A stretch of DNA of 64,000 nt from Tritrichomonas musculus (GCA_039105265.1 JAPFFF010000028.1:806001-870000), one strand, 5' to 3'. Positions 52,702 to 63,700 are shown, numbered from the stretch's first letter. The notes: generated by a model from the sequence alone, not told the origin. Numbers and translations: made by a program.

Positions 52702-54711
52702 ATGATTTATCTTCCATTAGGACAAGCAGATTTCAGACAAATTAGAGAAAATCACGATATGTACTACATCGATAAATCATACTTTATCAAAGAATGGTGG
52801 GAGTCATCATACGACAAAGTAACGTTAATATTAAGACCTCGAAATTTTTGCAAGAGCATAAATATGAGCATGATTGATTATTTTTTCTCCAATAGATATT
52901 GCCATTCGCAATATTTATTTCGTGATCTCTCTATATTCCAAGAAAATCAAATCATTAGCCATCAAGGTCAATATCCGGTTATATCTCTCAATTTTGGTGA
53001 CCTGAAACCTGGTGATTCAGAATCAATAAAGAATCAAATCAAGATGAAAATATGGCAAATTTATTTGAATTTTAAGAACGATCTGATTTCCTCAGAAAAA
53101 CTTGACAAAACAGAAAAGAATTTTATCTATTCAATTTCAAATCAAATTGACGACGACTTTGCAATCCATTCTATTCAATATTTGTGTGGCTTTCTTAATA
53201 AAATATATAACGAAAAGCAAGCAATTGTTCTTCTCGATGAATATGATTCAATCATCACTAAAAAAAGTGACATTTTTGATAATAATGATGATTGGAATAA
53301 TACAAAAGTATTTTTCATCAATTTTATAATATCAACTTTTAAAGAAAATAAGTTCATGATGAGAGGATTAATCACTGGAATTTTGAATATTCCTCTTCTA
53401 TTCAATTTCAGTTGTTTCAATAACATCACAATTTATGACATGACCTCAGAAAAGTATTCAAATTATTTCGGTTTCACTAAAGACGAAATAATTGAAATTG
53501 CGCATGAATACGACTGTAAATTAAATATTGATGATGTTGAAGAATGGTATGGCGGCTATAAATTCGGTGACATTGAAATTTTCAATGCCTATTCAATTAC
53601 CAACTTTTTCAATAAAAAATGCGACTTTTCTTTGTATTGGGTGGAAACTTCAAGTAATGACTTTATTAAACAAATTCTGAAAAACAGTTCGTCAGATTTT
53701 TATAGTGATATGATCTTATTAATTCAGAGAAAAAGTATTGAAAAAGAATTAAATAAAAATTTGCTCTTTAATTTTAATTCAAACGAAGAATTAAATTGGA
53801 TTCTTTTGCTTTCTTCTGGATATTTAGCAGTGGAAGAAAAAAGTGCTTCCACGAATTTTGCAAAAAATATATTCGTTTTAAAAATGCCAAATAAAGAAAT
53901 CAGCGAATTCTTTTCACAATTTGTTATTGAACTTTTTGAAGGACAAAATTGTTATTTTAAGGTTTTCAGTGATTCTTTTTTTAGGGATGATCTGAACAAA
54001 ATGGAAAATATTTTGAATTCATTTGTTAATGATAATTTTTCTCTTTTCAATCAATTTCAAAATCATCCAGAAATTATTTATTATGCATTCATGCTCGGAT
54101 TTACAGCATACATGAAAAGTTCATTCAACATTTCTTTATATTCAACCAACAAAGATGATTATTTCTCATTTTTTATAAAATCAAATCAAAATGAAAACGA
54201 CGAAAACAAATTCATTTTTTCTTTTAAGAAAAGAGATTCAGATTCACATACTCTCGTCGATATTGTTACCGATAAAATTAAAAAAATCCTTGTTTTCTTT
54301 GAGGATCTAAAGTGCACAGTTACTAGTAACCAAAATAAGGTTGCAAGTTCAAACCAGAAATTTCAGAATGAAGAACATGAGGAGGAAGAAGAAGAAGCAA
54401 AAGAAGAAGAGAATAATGAAAGAATCGAATCTATTCCTGCTTTTGATTTTCATAGGTCACATCATAATTTTCACATAAATCAAAAAGTTTATGTTATTGA
54501 TAAAAATGGATATGATATCTATGAAGCTGTAATTAAACGAATAAAAGGAAAAGCTATTTATATTCATTATCCTGATTTCCCAAACGACGATGAAATTATT
54601 TCTGGACGTAATAGAAAGATAAGGATTCTTGAAAAAACAAAGAAGAACAATGAGATTTTTGAAAAACAAGAAGAAGAGAGGAACAAAATAAGTGATATAA
54701 ATAAATTATAG
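52702..54711 (+). CDS. predicted AAA-ATPase (bacterial type) fused to a chromo-barrel-like domain
   Basis: The intact 669-residue protein matches the 'predicted AAA-ATPase / PD-(D/E)XK' family that is common in Bacteroidota and other bacteria: LPLGQADFRQIRE, YYIDKSYFIKEWW, LILRPRNFCKS (45-52, where the family has RPRRFGKS/T), IVLLDEYDS (about 175-183) and WYGGYKFGD (282-290). The P-loop Gly is replaced by Cys. In the nuclease-like part (about 450-540) the usual E-x-K is FSFKK, so both activities may be lost. An acidic linker (EEEEEAKEEENNE) leads to residues ~588-645, which read like a Tudor-knot/chromo-barrel (FHINQKVYVIDKNGYDIYEA, IYIHYPDFPNDDE). That domain is eukaryotic and binds histone tails or RNA. 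The fusion suggests a transferred gene recruited to the nucleus. Confidence 0.85.
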   Translation: MIYLPLGQADFRQIRENHDMYYIDKSYFIKEWWESSYDKVTLILRPRNFCKSINMSMIDYFFSNRYCHSQYLFRDLSIFQENQIISHQGQYPVISLNFGDLKPGDSESIKNQIKMKIWQIYLNFKNDLISSEKLDKTEKNFIYSISNQIDDDFAIHSIQYLCGFLNKIYNEKQAIVLLDEYDSIITKKSDIFDNNDDWNNTKVFFINFIISTFKENKFMMRGLITGILNIPLLFNFSCFNNITIYDMTSEKYSNYFGFTKDEIIEIAHEYDCKLNIDDVEEWYGGYKFGDIEIFNAYSITNFFNKKCDFSLYWVETSSNDFIKQILKNSSSDFYSDMILLIQRKSIEKELNKNLLFNFNSNEELNWILLLSSGYLAVEEKSASTNFAKNIFVLKMPNKEISEFFSQFVIELFEGQNCYFKVFSDSFFRDDLNKMENILNSFVNDNFSLFNQFQNHPEIIYYAFMLGFTAYMKSSFNISLYSTNKDDYFSFFIKSNQNENDENKFIFSFKKRDSDSHTLVDIVTDKIKKILVFFEDLKCTVTSNQNKVASSNQKFQNEEHEEEEEEAKEEENNERIESIPAFDFHRSHHNFHINQKVYVIDKNGYDIYEAVIKRIKGKAIYIHYPDFPNDDEIISGRNRKIRILEKTKKNNEIFEKQEEERNKISDINKL

Positions 54712-55170
54712 CATATCTTCAATTAAAATTCATCATTTCTCCTATTTTTAATAATTTTTTTTTCATTCAGATTTGAAACCAAACTATCTATATAATCTAA
54801 TCAACTCAGTTTTCAGTTTTTTCATATACGATACTGTTAGCCTTTTAAAATATATTGAAGTGTTGGCTCTCAAAATTTTCACAAATTTTGAATTATCGTG
54901 ACAAATTTGAAAATAAAACTTTTTATATGAATCTTCTGAAATATCGAAACTTTTTTAGAGGAATCTTTTTATTTTTTGAAAGGAAATATATTAAAGTTAT
55001 TCCAAAAAAGATAAGTCACCTTATTTAAAAAGTTCAACTTTTTAATAGAATTTCTATAAAAACACGTTGGAAAGTGACGTATCGTTTTGAAAATAGCTTT
55101 ATATTCAAAATTCTAATTACAAATAATAATAAACATTAGATAATTTATTAAATTGTTATTACATTATTAA
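54712..55170. other. intergenic, nothing recognised
   Basis: AT-rich spacer between two plus-strand genes. Confidence 0.5.
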
Positions 55171-55719
55171 ATGATAATAAATATTTTAATAACTATTAAA
55201 ATAATCACTATTTTTTCAATTTATTTGTATGACACAAAATTTGTATTAACTCATAGAAATACCAAGACTAATTTATATAGGGCAGAAATTTTCATTTTTG
55301 ATATGAATCGTGTTGCAAAAGGTGAACATATATCAAAAGAATTAAAAGATATTTTTATTAATTTTTATAATGATCTTGGCGATTGTGCTAATGATGTTTC
55401 AAATGAAAGCAAACTACAAAAATTTTTGATTAAGTCATGTATTGGAATTAAGAAATATAAAGAAAAAATTGAAAGTGAAAAAATAAAATACCATGACACA
55501 AATGAAAAATGTAAAATTGTTACTTGCATGGAAAGCATGATAAATATCATAAAGAGACTTTACTGGAGTATTGCTGATGGATCTATAAACACAAAGATTG
55601 AAGAATTCAATTTTTACGCAAGTACAACTGAAGGTGCACTAGGCAAACTAATTAGAAGAAAAATCGACACATTAAATATACCAGTCGTTGAAATATCAAA
55701 TCAAAATAAAAGCATTTGA
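55171..55719 (+). CDS. hypothetical protein, 182 aa
   Basis: The frame is open from 55171. An internal ATG at 55303 (MNRVAKGEHISKELKD) gives a 138-residue, hydrophilic, helical product and is the more natural start, because the extra N-terminus is AT-driven hydrophobic text. The main part is Lys/Glu/Ile-rich with GIKKYKEKIESEKIKYHD and ends LIRRKIDTLNIPVVEIS. I recognise no family, signal or repeat. It could be a small trichomonad-specific gene or a chance frame; length and codon pattern favour a gene. Confidence 0.5.
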   Translation: MIINILITIKIITIFSIYLYDTKFVLTHRNTKTNLYRAEIFIFDMNRVAKGEHISKELKDIFINFYNDLGDCANDVSNESKLQKFLIKSCIGIKKYKEKIESEKIKYHDTNEKCKIVTCMESMINIIKRLYWSIADGSINTKIEEFNFYASTTEGALGKLIRRKIDTLNIPVVEISNQNKSI

Positions 55720-56100
55720 GCTGTTTGCGATTTTCAAATCATTGTAAAATGTATTTATTTTTCTAAGTATTATATATATATTATACCATTAATTTTTGTT
55801 TTTGTTTTGATTTTAAAGACAAAGACGAATAATTTTCTAAATATCCGAAAAAGATTTTTGGCATTTATTTTTAATAATTTAAGGCTATAGTTTGAATATA
55901 ATATTAATTTAAAAAGTTTCTTTTTGAAATTTATTATTTTGAAAGTCAAAATAGAAAAAACTTAACAAAAAATGTTGAGATCATTCATAAAATACTCAAA
56001 ATAAAAGATAATTTAGTAAAAAATATAATAATTAATGATTAATGACTATTTTATTGATTGATTTGCAAATGAAAAAGAATAATTTTTTTTTCATTTTTTG
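55720..56100. other. intergenic, nothing recognised
   Basis: AT-rich spacer between convergent genes. Confidence 0.5.
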
Positions 56101-58639
56101 TCATTTTTTGTTGTTGATGTTGTCCATTAATCTTTTGATTTCCTCATTTTTCCTTTTGATTTCTTCATCTTTTTCATCAAGCTTCTTTGAGTATTCTTCA
56201 TCTCTTTCTTCCATTTGCTTATAGTGCTCTTCTTTTGTTTCTTCCATTTCCTTTTTATGAAGGAATTGCATTTGTTCAAACATCATTTTCATTTGGTTTT
56301 CGAATTCATTTTTCTGGCTTTGCAACTTTGCTTCAAATTCATTTTTCTGACTTTTCAATTTTTCTTCAAATTCATTTTTCTGGTTTTGCAATTTCGTTTC
56401 AAATTCATTTTTCTGGGTTTGTATTTTAGCTTCAAGTTCATTTTTTTGATTTTGCAATTTCGATTCAAAATCATTTTTTTGTTTCATATTATCTTTTTTC
56501 TGTTTTGGCAATAATTCAAACAGACCTCCACTTTTTTTTCCCATTTCTGGCAATAGTTCTTCATGATTCATTGCTTTAGTTATAAATTCAACAATTTTTT
56601 GATGGTTATTTTGCTTTGCACAATCGAGGGCTGTTTTGAAAGTAATGAAATATAAATCCCAAAAATGATTAAAAATTAGAATATTATAAAAAAAATTTTT
56701 TTTGAATATCATGAATGCCTTTGGATTGAAATGTCTTTGCTGTTGATTTCGATATTTTTATGTGATAATAAAAGTCGAGCAATTTCTGTATATCCTTTGG
56801 AAGATGCAATAATCAACGGCGTGCTATTAAATTTTCAAATTGAATTTCAAAAATGATTTAAAAAATGAATTTTATTAGAAAAAAATAAGATTCTGAATTT
56901 CATTGAAAAATAAGATTTGAATGAAATAAAAAAATATGATTTAAATTCTATGGGAAAAAAGAAAATAAGATTTGATTTTCATGAAAAGATAAGATTTGAA
57001 TGAAATAAAAAAATAAGATTTAAATGGGGTTTAAAAAAGTAGATTTGAATTTCATGAAATAAGAAAGATTTGAATTTCATGAAAAAAGAAATAGTATTTG
57101 AATTTCATGATAAAATAAGATTTGAATGACATGAAAAAAAAAGTATTGGAATTTTATTATAAAATAATATTTGAATAGGATGAATGCTTTTATATTAAAA
57201 TTATTTTGCAGTTGATTTCAATATTTGGATTCGATAACAAAGCTTGAACAATTTTAGTACGACCATTGAAAACAGCATGAATTAGCGGAGTCCAATTAAA
57301 TATTCATATCAAATCCCGAAAATGATTAAAAATATGAATATTATAAAGTAATAATTTTTTAATGTCATGAATGCTTTTTAATTGAAATATCTTTGCAGTT
57401 GATTTCGATATTTGGTCGTGATAATAAAAGTTGAACAATCTCTGTATATCCTTTGAAAGATGCAATAATTAATGGCGTGTTATTTAATGTTCAAATTGAA
57501 TTCCAAAAACAATTTTAAAAAGAATTTTATTAAAAAAATGAGATTTGAATGAAATAAAAAAATATAATATTTAAACGGAATAAATAATTTTATATTAAAA
57601 ATGATTTTGTAGTTGATTTCAATATTTGGATTTGATAACAGAACTTGAACAATTTTAGTATGATTATTAAAAACAGCATAAATCAGCGGAGTCCAATTAA
57701 ATATTCATATCAAATTCCAAAAATGATAAAAAAATTGAATATTATAAAGTAATAATTTTTGAATATCATGAATGTCTTTTAATTGAAATGTCTTTACATT
57801 TGATTTCGAGATTTGGTTGAGATAATAAAAGCTGAACAATCTCTGTATATCCTTTGCAAGATGCAATAATCAATGGCGTGCTATTTAATTTTCAAATTGA
57901 ATTCCAAAAAAAATTAAAAAAATAAATTATATTAAAAAAATTAGATTTGAATTCTATACAAAAATAAGATTTGAATGGGATAAAAAAATAAGACTTGAAT
58001 TTCATGAAAAAAATAAGACTTGAATGACATGAATAAAATAATATTTGAATGGAATAAAAAAAAAAAATAAGATTTGAATGGAATGAATAAATAAGATTTG
58101 AATGAAATGAACAAATATAAAATTTGAATGGGATGAAAAAATATGATTTAAATTTCATGAAAAAAATAGTATTTGATTTCATGAAAAAAATAAGATTTAA
58201 ATTTTATGAAATAAAGAAAATTTGAATTTTATGAAAAAAATTGCATTTGAATTTTATGATAAAATAAGATTAGAATGACATGAAAAAATAGTATTTGAAT
58301 TTTATTATAAAATAATATTTGAATAGGATGAATGTTTTTTATATTAAAATGATTTTGCAGTTGATTTCAATATTTGGATTTGATAACAAAACTTGAACAG
58401 TTTTAGTATGACCATTAAAAACAGCATAAATCAGCGGTGTCCAATTAAATATTCATATCAAATCCCGAAAATGATTAAAAATTTGAATATCATTAAAAAA
58501 TAAGTTTTGAATATCATGAATATATTTGGATTGAGATGTCTTTGCAATTGATGTCAATTTCTTTTATTGCAAGGAGACTTTGAACAGACTGGGTATCTCC
58601 ATTTCTAGATGCAATGAGAAGCTTTTCTGTTTCACTCAT
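56101..58639 (-). CDS. ankyrin gene with spacer-split repeats and hendecad coiled coil
   Basis: The ATG at 58639 opens MSETEKLLIASRNGDTQSV. Seven ankyrin units then follow as separate open segments, alternating between two types: TPLIYAVFNGHTKIVQVLLS and TPLIIASCKGYTEIVQLLLS. Each ends near IEIN.K, followed by an AT-rich spacer full of stops. The last segment (56101-56640) is open to the end: TALDCAKQNNHQKIVEFIT, then a coiled coil with six 11-residue units of the form QKNEFEAKLQN, then a charged helix (MEERDEEYSKKLDEKDEEI). All ankyrin segments lack stops, which argues that the gene is selected and the spacers are removed. Spacer borders have no constant GT...AG, so the mechanism is unproven. 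Two spacers are swollen by minisatellites. Confidence 0.65.
56880..57180. repeat. minisatellite in an ankyrin spacer (array 1)
   Basis: Irregular units of about 20-35 bp around AAATAAGATTTGAATGAAAT and AGATTTGAATTTCATGAAAA fill the spacer between two ankyrin segments. The motif is a duplication of the ordinary spacer sequence (TCATGAAATTCAAAT, in complement). Confidence 0.8.
57940..58330. repeat. minisatellite in an ankyrin spacer (array 2)
   Basis: The same unit type as the 56880 array (AATAAGATTTGAATGAAATG) is repeated about 14 times with indels. Both arrays lie downstream of a TPLIYAVFNG-type ankyrin segment in the direction of transcription, so the expansion was probably copied with that unit. 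Confidence 0.8.
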
Positions 58640-59039
58640 TTTTTTTTTTTATGAAAATTTTCATTGAATTTTGAATTGTGTACGTTACATTCATCTTAGA
58701 ATTTTAATTTATATTTTTCTTAGAATTTCTCATATTCCAACAGTTAAATTATATGTAACTGTTAAGATTATAGATTCAAAAATGTAATTTAAATGATTAA
58801 GGCTCATTTTTTCCAATTTTTTGAAAAATTGATAATATATAATCTCCATTTTTATTTCAGAAAAGCAGAACACATATATTTATATCATAAAATTATTTCA
58901 TAAAACACAAAAAATCCACTCAATATTTATTCTTCTTTACATTATCAAATATCAAATTCCTACAAAACTACTTTTTCTTTCAAATATTCAAGAATTCTTA
59001 AATTTAATGAAATAATAAAGGATAAAATAATAATAAATT
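58640..59039. other. intergenic, nothing recognised
   Basis: AT-rich spacer; promoter region of the ankyrin gene. No repeat or RNA is seen. Confidence 0.5.
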
Positions 59040-59456
59040 TTAAGTTTTACTAAAGTTAAACAAATCTTCCAAATAATTCAAAATAGTCAAATATGAGAAA
59101 ATCATTTCCGTGCCGATTATCAATAAACGAATGCATCGAAGTGTCTCGTTTATCTTATAGCTGACATCGAATAGATGAACCAATCCTTTTCCATCAATTT
59201 GGGACAGTTTTCTTTGCTCATCGATTGTTACCCAATCATTTTTGTCATGTGATCCCTGAATGGCCCGAATTTTGAAATAAAAGTAATTTTTTACCCACTC
59301 GGAATTGCTCTCGGTTGCATACTTTGCTGGACACACTTGATCATCATTTGAATGAATGACAGAAGCAGCAATTGAGTTGATATTTTTAGGCTTTGATTCT
59401 TCTTTGCTAGATGTCAAAAGATAATTCATAATTCCTTTCTTTACGAAAATTTGCAT
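59040..59456 (-). CDS. short discoidin-like (F5/8C) protein
   Basis: The 138-residue open frame starts MQIFVKKGIMNYLL. Residues ~25-130 resemble part of a trichomonad discoidin domain: SIAASVIHSNDDQ, IQGSHDKNDWVTIDEQ, GLVHLFDVSYKINETLRCIR and a final LIIGTEMIF...YLTILNYLE. The central strands that normally include W.CFDF and LKSW.IE are missing between SEWV and FKIRAIQG, so the domain looks internally deleted. No BTB or coiled-coil part precedes it, unlike the pseudogene at 8379-10228. It may be a shortened functional gene or a relic that happens to stay open. Confidence 0.6.
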   Translation of the reverse strand: MQIFVKKGIMNYLLTSSKEESKPKNINSIAASVIHSNDDQVCPAKYATESNSEWVKNYFYFKIRAIQGSHDKNDWVTIDEQRKLSQIDGKGLVHLFDVSYKINETLRCIRLLIIGTEMIFSYLTILNYLEDLFNFSKT

Positions 59457-59508
59457 ATCAGTTTAATCTCCTTTTTTTTTGAGTGATAATAGAAAAAAAA
59501 AAAGCAAA

Positions 59509-59613
59509 ATGCTGGATCGTTGGAATGAAGTTGACAATTTTTTTGGAGATAGTAAATCGGAAATAAGACGACTTGCCTTGAATTCTTCTCCGTCTACAAT
59601 GAATGAGAAGTAA
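59509..59613 (+). CDS. possible small ORF or first exon, 34 codons
   Basis: The frame reads MLDRWNEVDNFFGDSKSEI and ends NEK at TAA. The codons are less AT-driven than the flanks. The end overlaps GTAAGT at 59610, which looks like a 5' splice site, so this could be a first exon. No matching downstream exon was found. It is divergent from the discoidin-like gene 53 bp away. Confidence 0.25.
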   Translation: MLDRWNEVDNFFGDSKSEIRRLALNSSPSTMNEK

Positions 59614-59761
59614 GTCGTATACTTATACAATTAAGAGATAGATAACCAAATTAGTTTTAATGTGCTAAACATTGCAACCTTATGAATATAAAAAATTTAG
59701 CATAATACCCTACTAAATTTTTGAAATATTAAAAAGAAATGTTTTTTAAAAAATTGTCGTA

Positions 59762-59939
59762 CCTTCTCAGGTGTGTAAGGAGAAGGACAACAATCATCCT
59801 GAGCTAGATAGCAAAGGACGAAGTAATAAATTCGTTTGAGCAGGGTACCCGGCACGTACCGGGTGAACCGCTGTCAAGCGATTCAGAACAGATACTACAC
59901 TTATTCATAGCGAATCGCCATGAGTGCAAATTTTTTTTT
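59762..59939 (+). ncRNA. candidate structured Pol III-type RNA
   Basis: A 170-nt island, far GC-richer than its flanks, has no credible frame and ends in a run of nine T. Exact stems can be drawn: CCTTCTC/GAGAAGG (59762-59768 with 59780-59786), ACGAA/TTCGT (59818-59835), TACCCGG/CCGGGT within 59846-59864 (with GGT/ACC stacked beyond a GA bulge), and GCGATTC/GAATCGC (59878-59884 with 59912-59918). An alternative CTCAGG/CCTGAG pairing also exists. SRP RNA, RNase P/MRP RNA and U3-type RNAs were considered. A TGTAA loop, GGGTGAACCG and ACAGATA are suggestive fragments, but none of the families is matched well enough to name. Confidence 0.5.
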
Positions 59940-60229
59940 AATATCAAAAAAATTGGTAAATACTTAATTTTTGAAATAAAGTTTTTATTTTCACAAAACT
60001 GTTTTTTTTTTTTTTTCAAATGGACTTGCTCTCTAAACTATTAAAATCAAATTAAATTTGGATGAAAAAGTGTTTTTTTTTAAATGATTATAGTCTTAAC
60101 TTATAAGATATATTTTAAAAGCATTCAATTAGATACTCATTTTAATTTTTGAGGATTTAAAAACCACCAGTTATTCTTATTTCGTTTTTTTTTTTGAGTT
60201 TCCATACATTTTCAAAAGCTGAGAAAAAA

Positions 60230-60320
60230 AATTCCATATCGCTGAAATTGATCTCGAGTATCAGAGATATAAGAAAGTAAATCAATTATCGATCTCAAGA
60301 ATCCGAAAAAAACAAGCATA
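60230..60320. mobile_element. remnant of the TAGACTTGT MITE (inverted)
   Basis: Read on the minus strand, this resembles the first ~90 bp of the 14800 element: CGGATTCTTGAGATCGATAA then TTGATTTACT and TCTCTGATACTCGAGATC. The terminal TAGACTTG is worn to TATGCTTG. No right end is present. Confidence 0.55.
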
Positions 60321-60507
60321 AAAATATATAGCTGTCGCAAAATTTTGAGTATAGATAAAGTTTGTTAGTTGTAAAAAAAAATTGAAAGATTGTCAACTGT
60401 TATTATCAGTGGCAAGTTATCAAAAAGTTTAAAATGGACTTTCATTTAACAGGGAACAAAAACCTAGCCGGGGTTTGAAATTTCATCAATTTCAAACAAC
60501 TGTTTCA

Positions 60508-60650
60508 CCAAAAAAATTGAATACTTTTCTTTCATTTAAAAATTCAATTCATACCAAAAATTTGAATACTTTTCTTTCATTTAAAAATTCAATTCATACC
60601 AAAAATTTGAATACTTTTCTCTCATTTAAAATTTCATGCCAAAAATTTTG
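60508..60650. repeat. 49-bp tandem repeat, 3 copies
   Basis: The unit AAAAATTTGAATACTTTTCT plus TTCATTTAAAAATTCAATTCATACC occurs three times, the last one diverged. It lies directly upstream of the kinase gene. Confidence 0.9.
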
Positions 60651-60715
60651 AAGCAAAATTTTAGATTGCCAAATATCTTATCAATATTTATCCATTTTTT
60701 TTGTTCATTGTTGGA

Positions 60716-63700
60716 ATGCAACAATCCATTCACGCTTTTCAAAATTTATTAAAAACCAAAAGTATCGATATATCGAATAAATATTTAAAAGAAACTCTAT
60801 ATAAATCTGGTTTTATTTTTTACCAAGATCGAAAACAAGTAAAACAGTTCGAAAACAAATCCAAAATTCTCATTATTGACGAGTGTATGGAAAATGGCAA
60901 TAAATATTATGTTATATGTTTTGATTATACATTAATTATCTTACCTAAAGAAGACAAAGCAGACGACTCAATTCTACCTCAGAAAGATGAAACAGATGAT
61001 TTAATTTTACCATCCATTTTTACTCGATTTGAAAATAACGATAAATACTATTTACGAAATTGTAACATACGAAATGAAAACTTTTTCAATGATATAAAAA
61101 CTTTTTCAAAGAAATTCAAGATTTTAAATGAAAACATGCAGCACTTTTGGAGCACTGTTGTCAATTGTTTAAGCGGATTTTTAATCAAGAAAGGCTACCA
61201 AAATTCGCAAAATAGACATGAAAAGTATTTAAAAGAAAAAATTAATGAAAAATTTGTTGAGTATGAAGAAAAAAACTCAAATTTTGAAAATAAAAGTTAC
61301 ATTGAATTGAGAAATATTGGTCATGGAAGTGGTGGAATAGTTAAATTAATTTATCATATTTCTAAAGAAGAAATTTTTGCATTGAAAATGCCAAATGCTG
61401 AAAGTCAACATTTGAATGAACGAGAAAGAAGAAATTATTTGAACATTCGACATCCATTCATTGTTCCATATATCGGTTATATTAAATTTGCTAACAATCC
61501 GAAATATCTTTTGCTTGAATATGTTGAAGGAGAAACTCTTGATAAATATGATTTATCACTTTTAAATGATCAAGAAAAATTCATCATCATTCTTGAACTT
61601 CTTCTCTCAATTCATTATCTTCATTCGCACAATTACATCCATCGAGATTTAAGATTATGCAACATCATGATCAATCAAAACAAAGATGCGATATTAATTG
61701 ATTTTGATCATGCACGTAAAGAGAATGATGAAATAGATGATGAAGAACAAACAAAAGATTTTGCTAGTCCAGAAGCTGCACCAGAAGAAAACAAAAAATA
61801 CAAATCAGACATTTATTCATTAGGATACATCATCCACTTCATATTATATGGAATACCTCCAATAATAAATGATAAACTGTCAATTCAACAAAATTTCATA
61901 TTTAAATCATGTTTTGAAACAGATCCAACTAAAAGACCAAATATCAATGAAATGACAAATATTTTTTATTCCAAATTTTATTCCCAAGTTAAATTTGAAG
62001 ATAAAAAATTTTTATATTTAATTTTACAATCATCAGATCAAAATATTCCAGAAGCACAATTCGATCTTGGTAACATTTTTTTTAAAGTACAATATTTCAC
62101 ACGAGATATCACCGAAGCAATTCATTATTATTCACTCGCTGCAAATCAAAATCATCCAAAAGCACAATTCAATCTTGGTCTCATTTATTTTGAAGGAAAA
62201 TATGTGACACGAGATATCAACAAAGCAATTCATTATTATTCACTTGCAGCAAATCAAAATATTCCACAAGCGCAATTCAATCTTGGTCACATTTATCATG
62301 AAGGAAAATATGTGACACGAGATATCAACAAAGCATTTCATTATTATTCACTTGCAGCAAATCAAAATTATCCACAAGCGCAATTCAATCTTGGTCACAT
62401 TTATCATGAAGGAAAATATGTGACACGAGATATCAACAAAGCAATTCATTATTATTCACTTGCAGCAAATCAAAATATTCCAGAAGCACAATTCAATCTT
62501 GGTCACATTTATCATGAAGGAAAATATGTGACACGAGATATCAACAAAGCATTTCATTATTTTTCACTTGCAGCAAATCAAAATTATCCACAAGCACAAT
62601 TCAATCTTGGCCTCATTTATCATGAAGGAAAATATGTGACACGAGATATCAACAAAGCAATTCATTATTATTCACTTGCAGCAAATCAAAATATTCCAGA
62701 AGCACAATTCAATCTTGGTCGCATTTATGATGAAGGACGATATGTGACACGAGATATCTACAAAGCAATTCATTATTATTCACTTGCATCAAATCAAAAT
62801 ATTCCAGAAGCACAATTCAATCTTGGTCTCATTTATGATGAAGGAAAATATGTGACACGAGATATCAACAAAGCAATTCATTATTATTCACTTGCAGCAA
62901 ATCAAAATTATCCACAAGCACAATTCTATCTTGGTCTCATTTATCATGAAGGAAAATATGTGACACGAGATATCAACAAAGCAATTCATTATTTTTCACT
63001 TGCATCAAATCAAAATCATCCAAAAGCACAATTCAATCTTGGTCTCATTTATTTTGAAGGAAAATATGTGACACGAGATATCTACAAAGCAATTCAATGT
63101 TATTCACTTGCAGCAAATCAAAATTATCCACAAGCACAATTCTATCTTGGTCTCATTTATCATGAAGGAAAATATGTGACACGAGATATCAACAAAGCAA
63201 TTCATTATTATTCACTTGCATCAAATCAAAATTATCCAAAAGCACAATTCAATCTTGGTCTCATTTATGACGAAGGAAAATATGTGACACGAGATATCAA
63301 CAAAGCAATTCATTATTATTCACTTGCAGCAAATCAAAATATTCCACAAGCACAATTCAATCTTGGTCTCATTTATTTTGAAGGAAAATATGTGACACGA
63401 GATATCTACAAAGCAATTCGTTATTTTTCACTTGCATCAAATCAAAATATTCCAGAAGCACAATTCTATCTTGGTCACATTTATCATGAAGGAAAATATG
63501 TGACACGAGATATCTACAAAGCAATTCGTTATTATTCACTTGCATCAAATCAAAATATTCCAGAAGCACAATTCAATCTTGGTCACATTTATCATGAAGG
63601 AAAATATGTGACACGAGATATCAACAAGGCTATTCATTATTACTCACTTGCATCAAATCAAAATATTCCACAAGCCCAACTAAATCTAGGCATCATTTAT

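Noticed and set aside
57892-58182. Phe/Ser/Lys-rich 96-codon frame
   Set aside because: It is translation of the minisatellite inside an ankyrin spacer.
59804-60019. Cys-containing 71-codon frame on the minus strand
   Set aside because: It runs antisense through the candidate structured RNA and its poly-T end; no motif.
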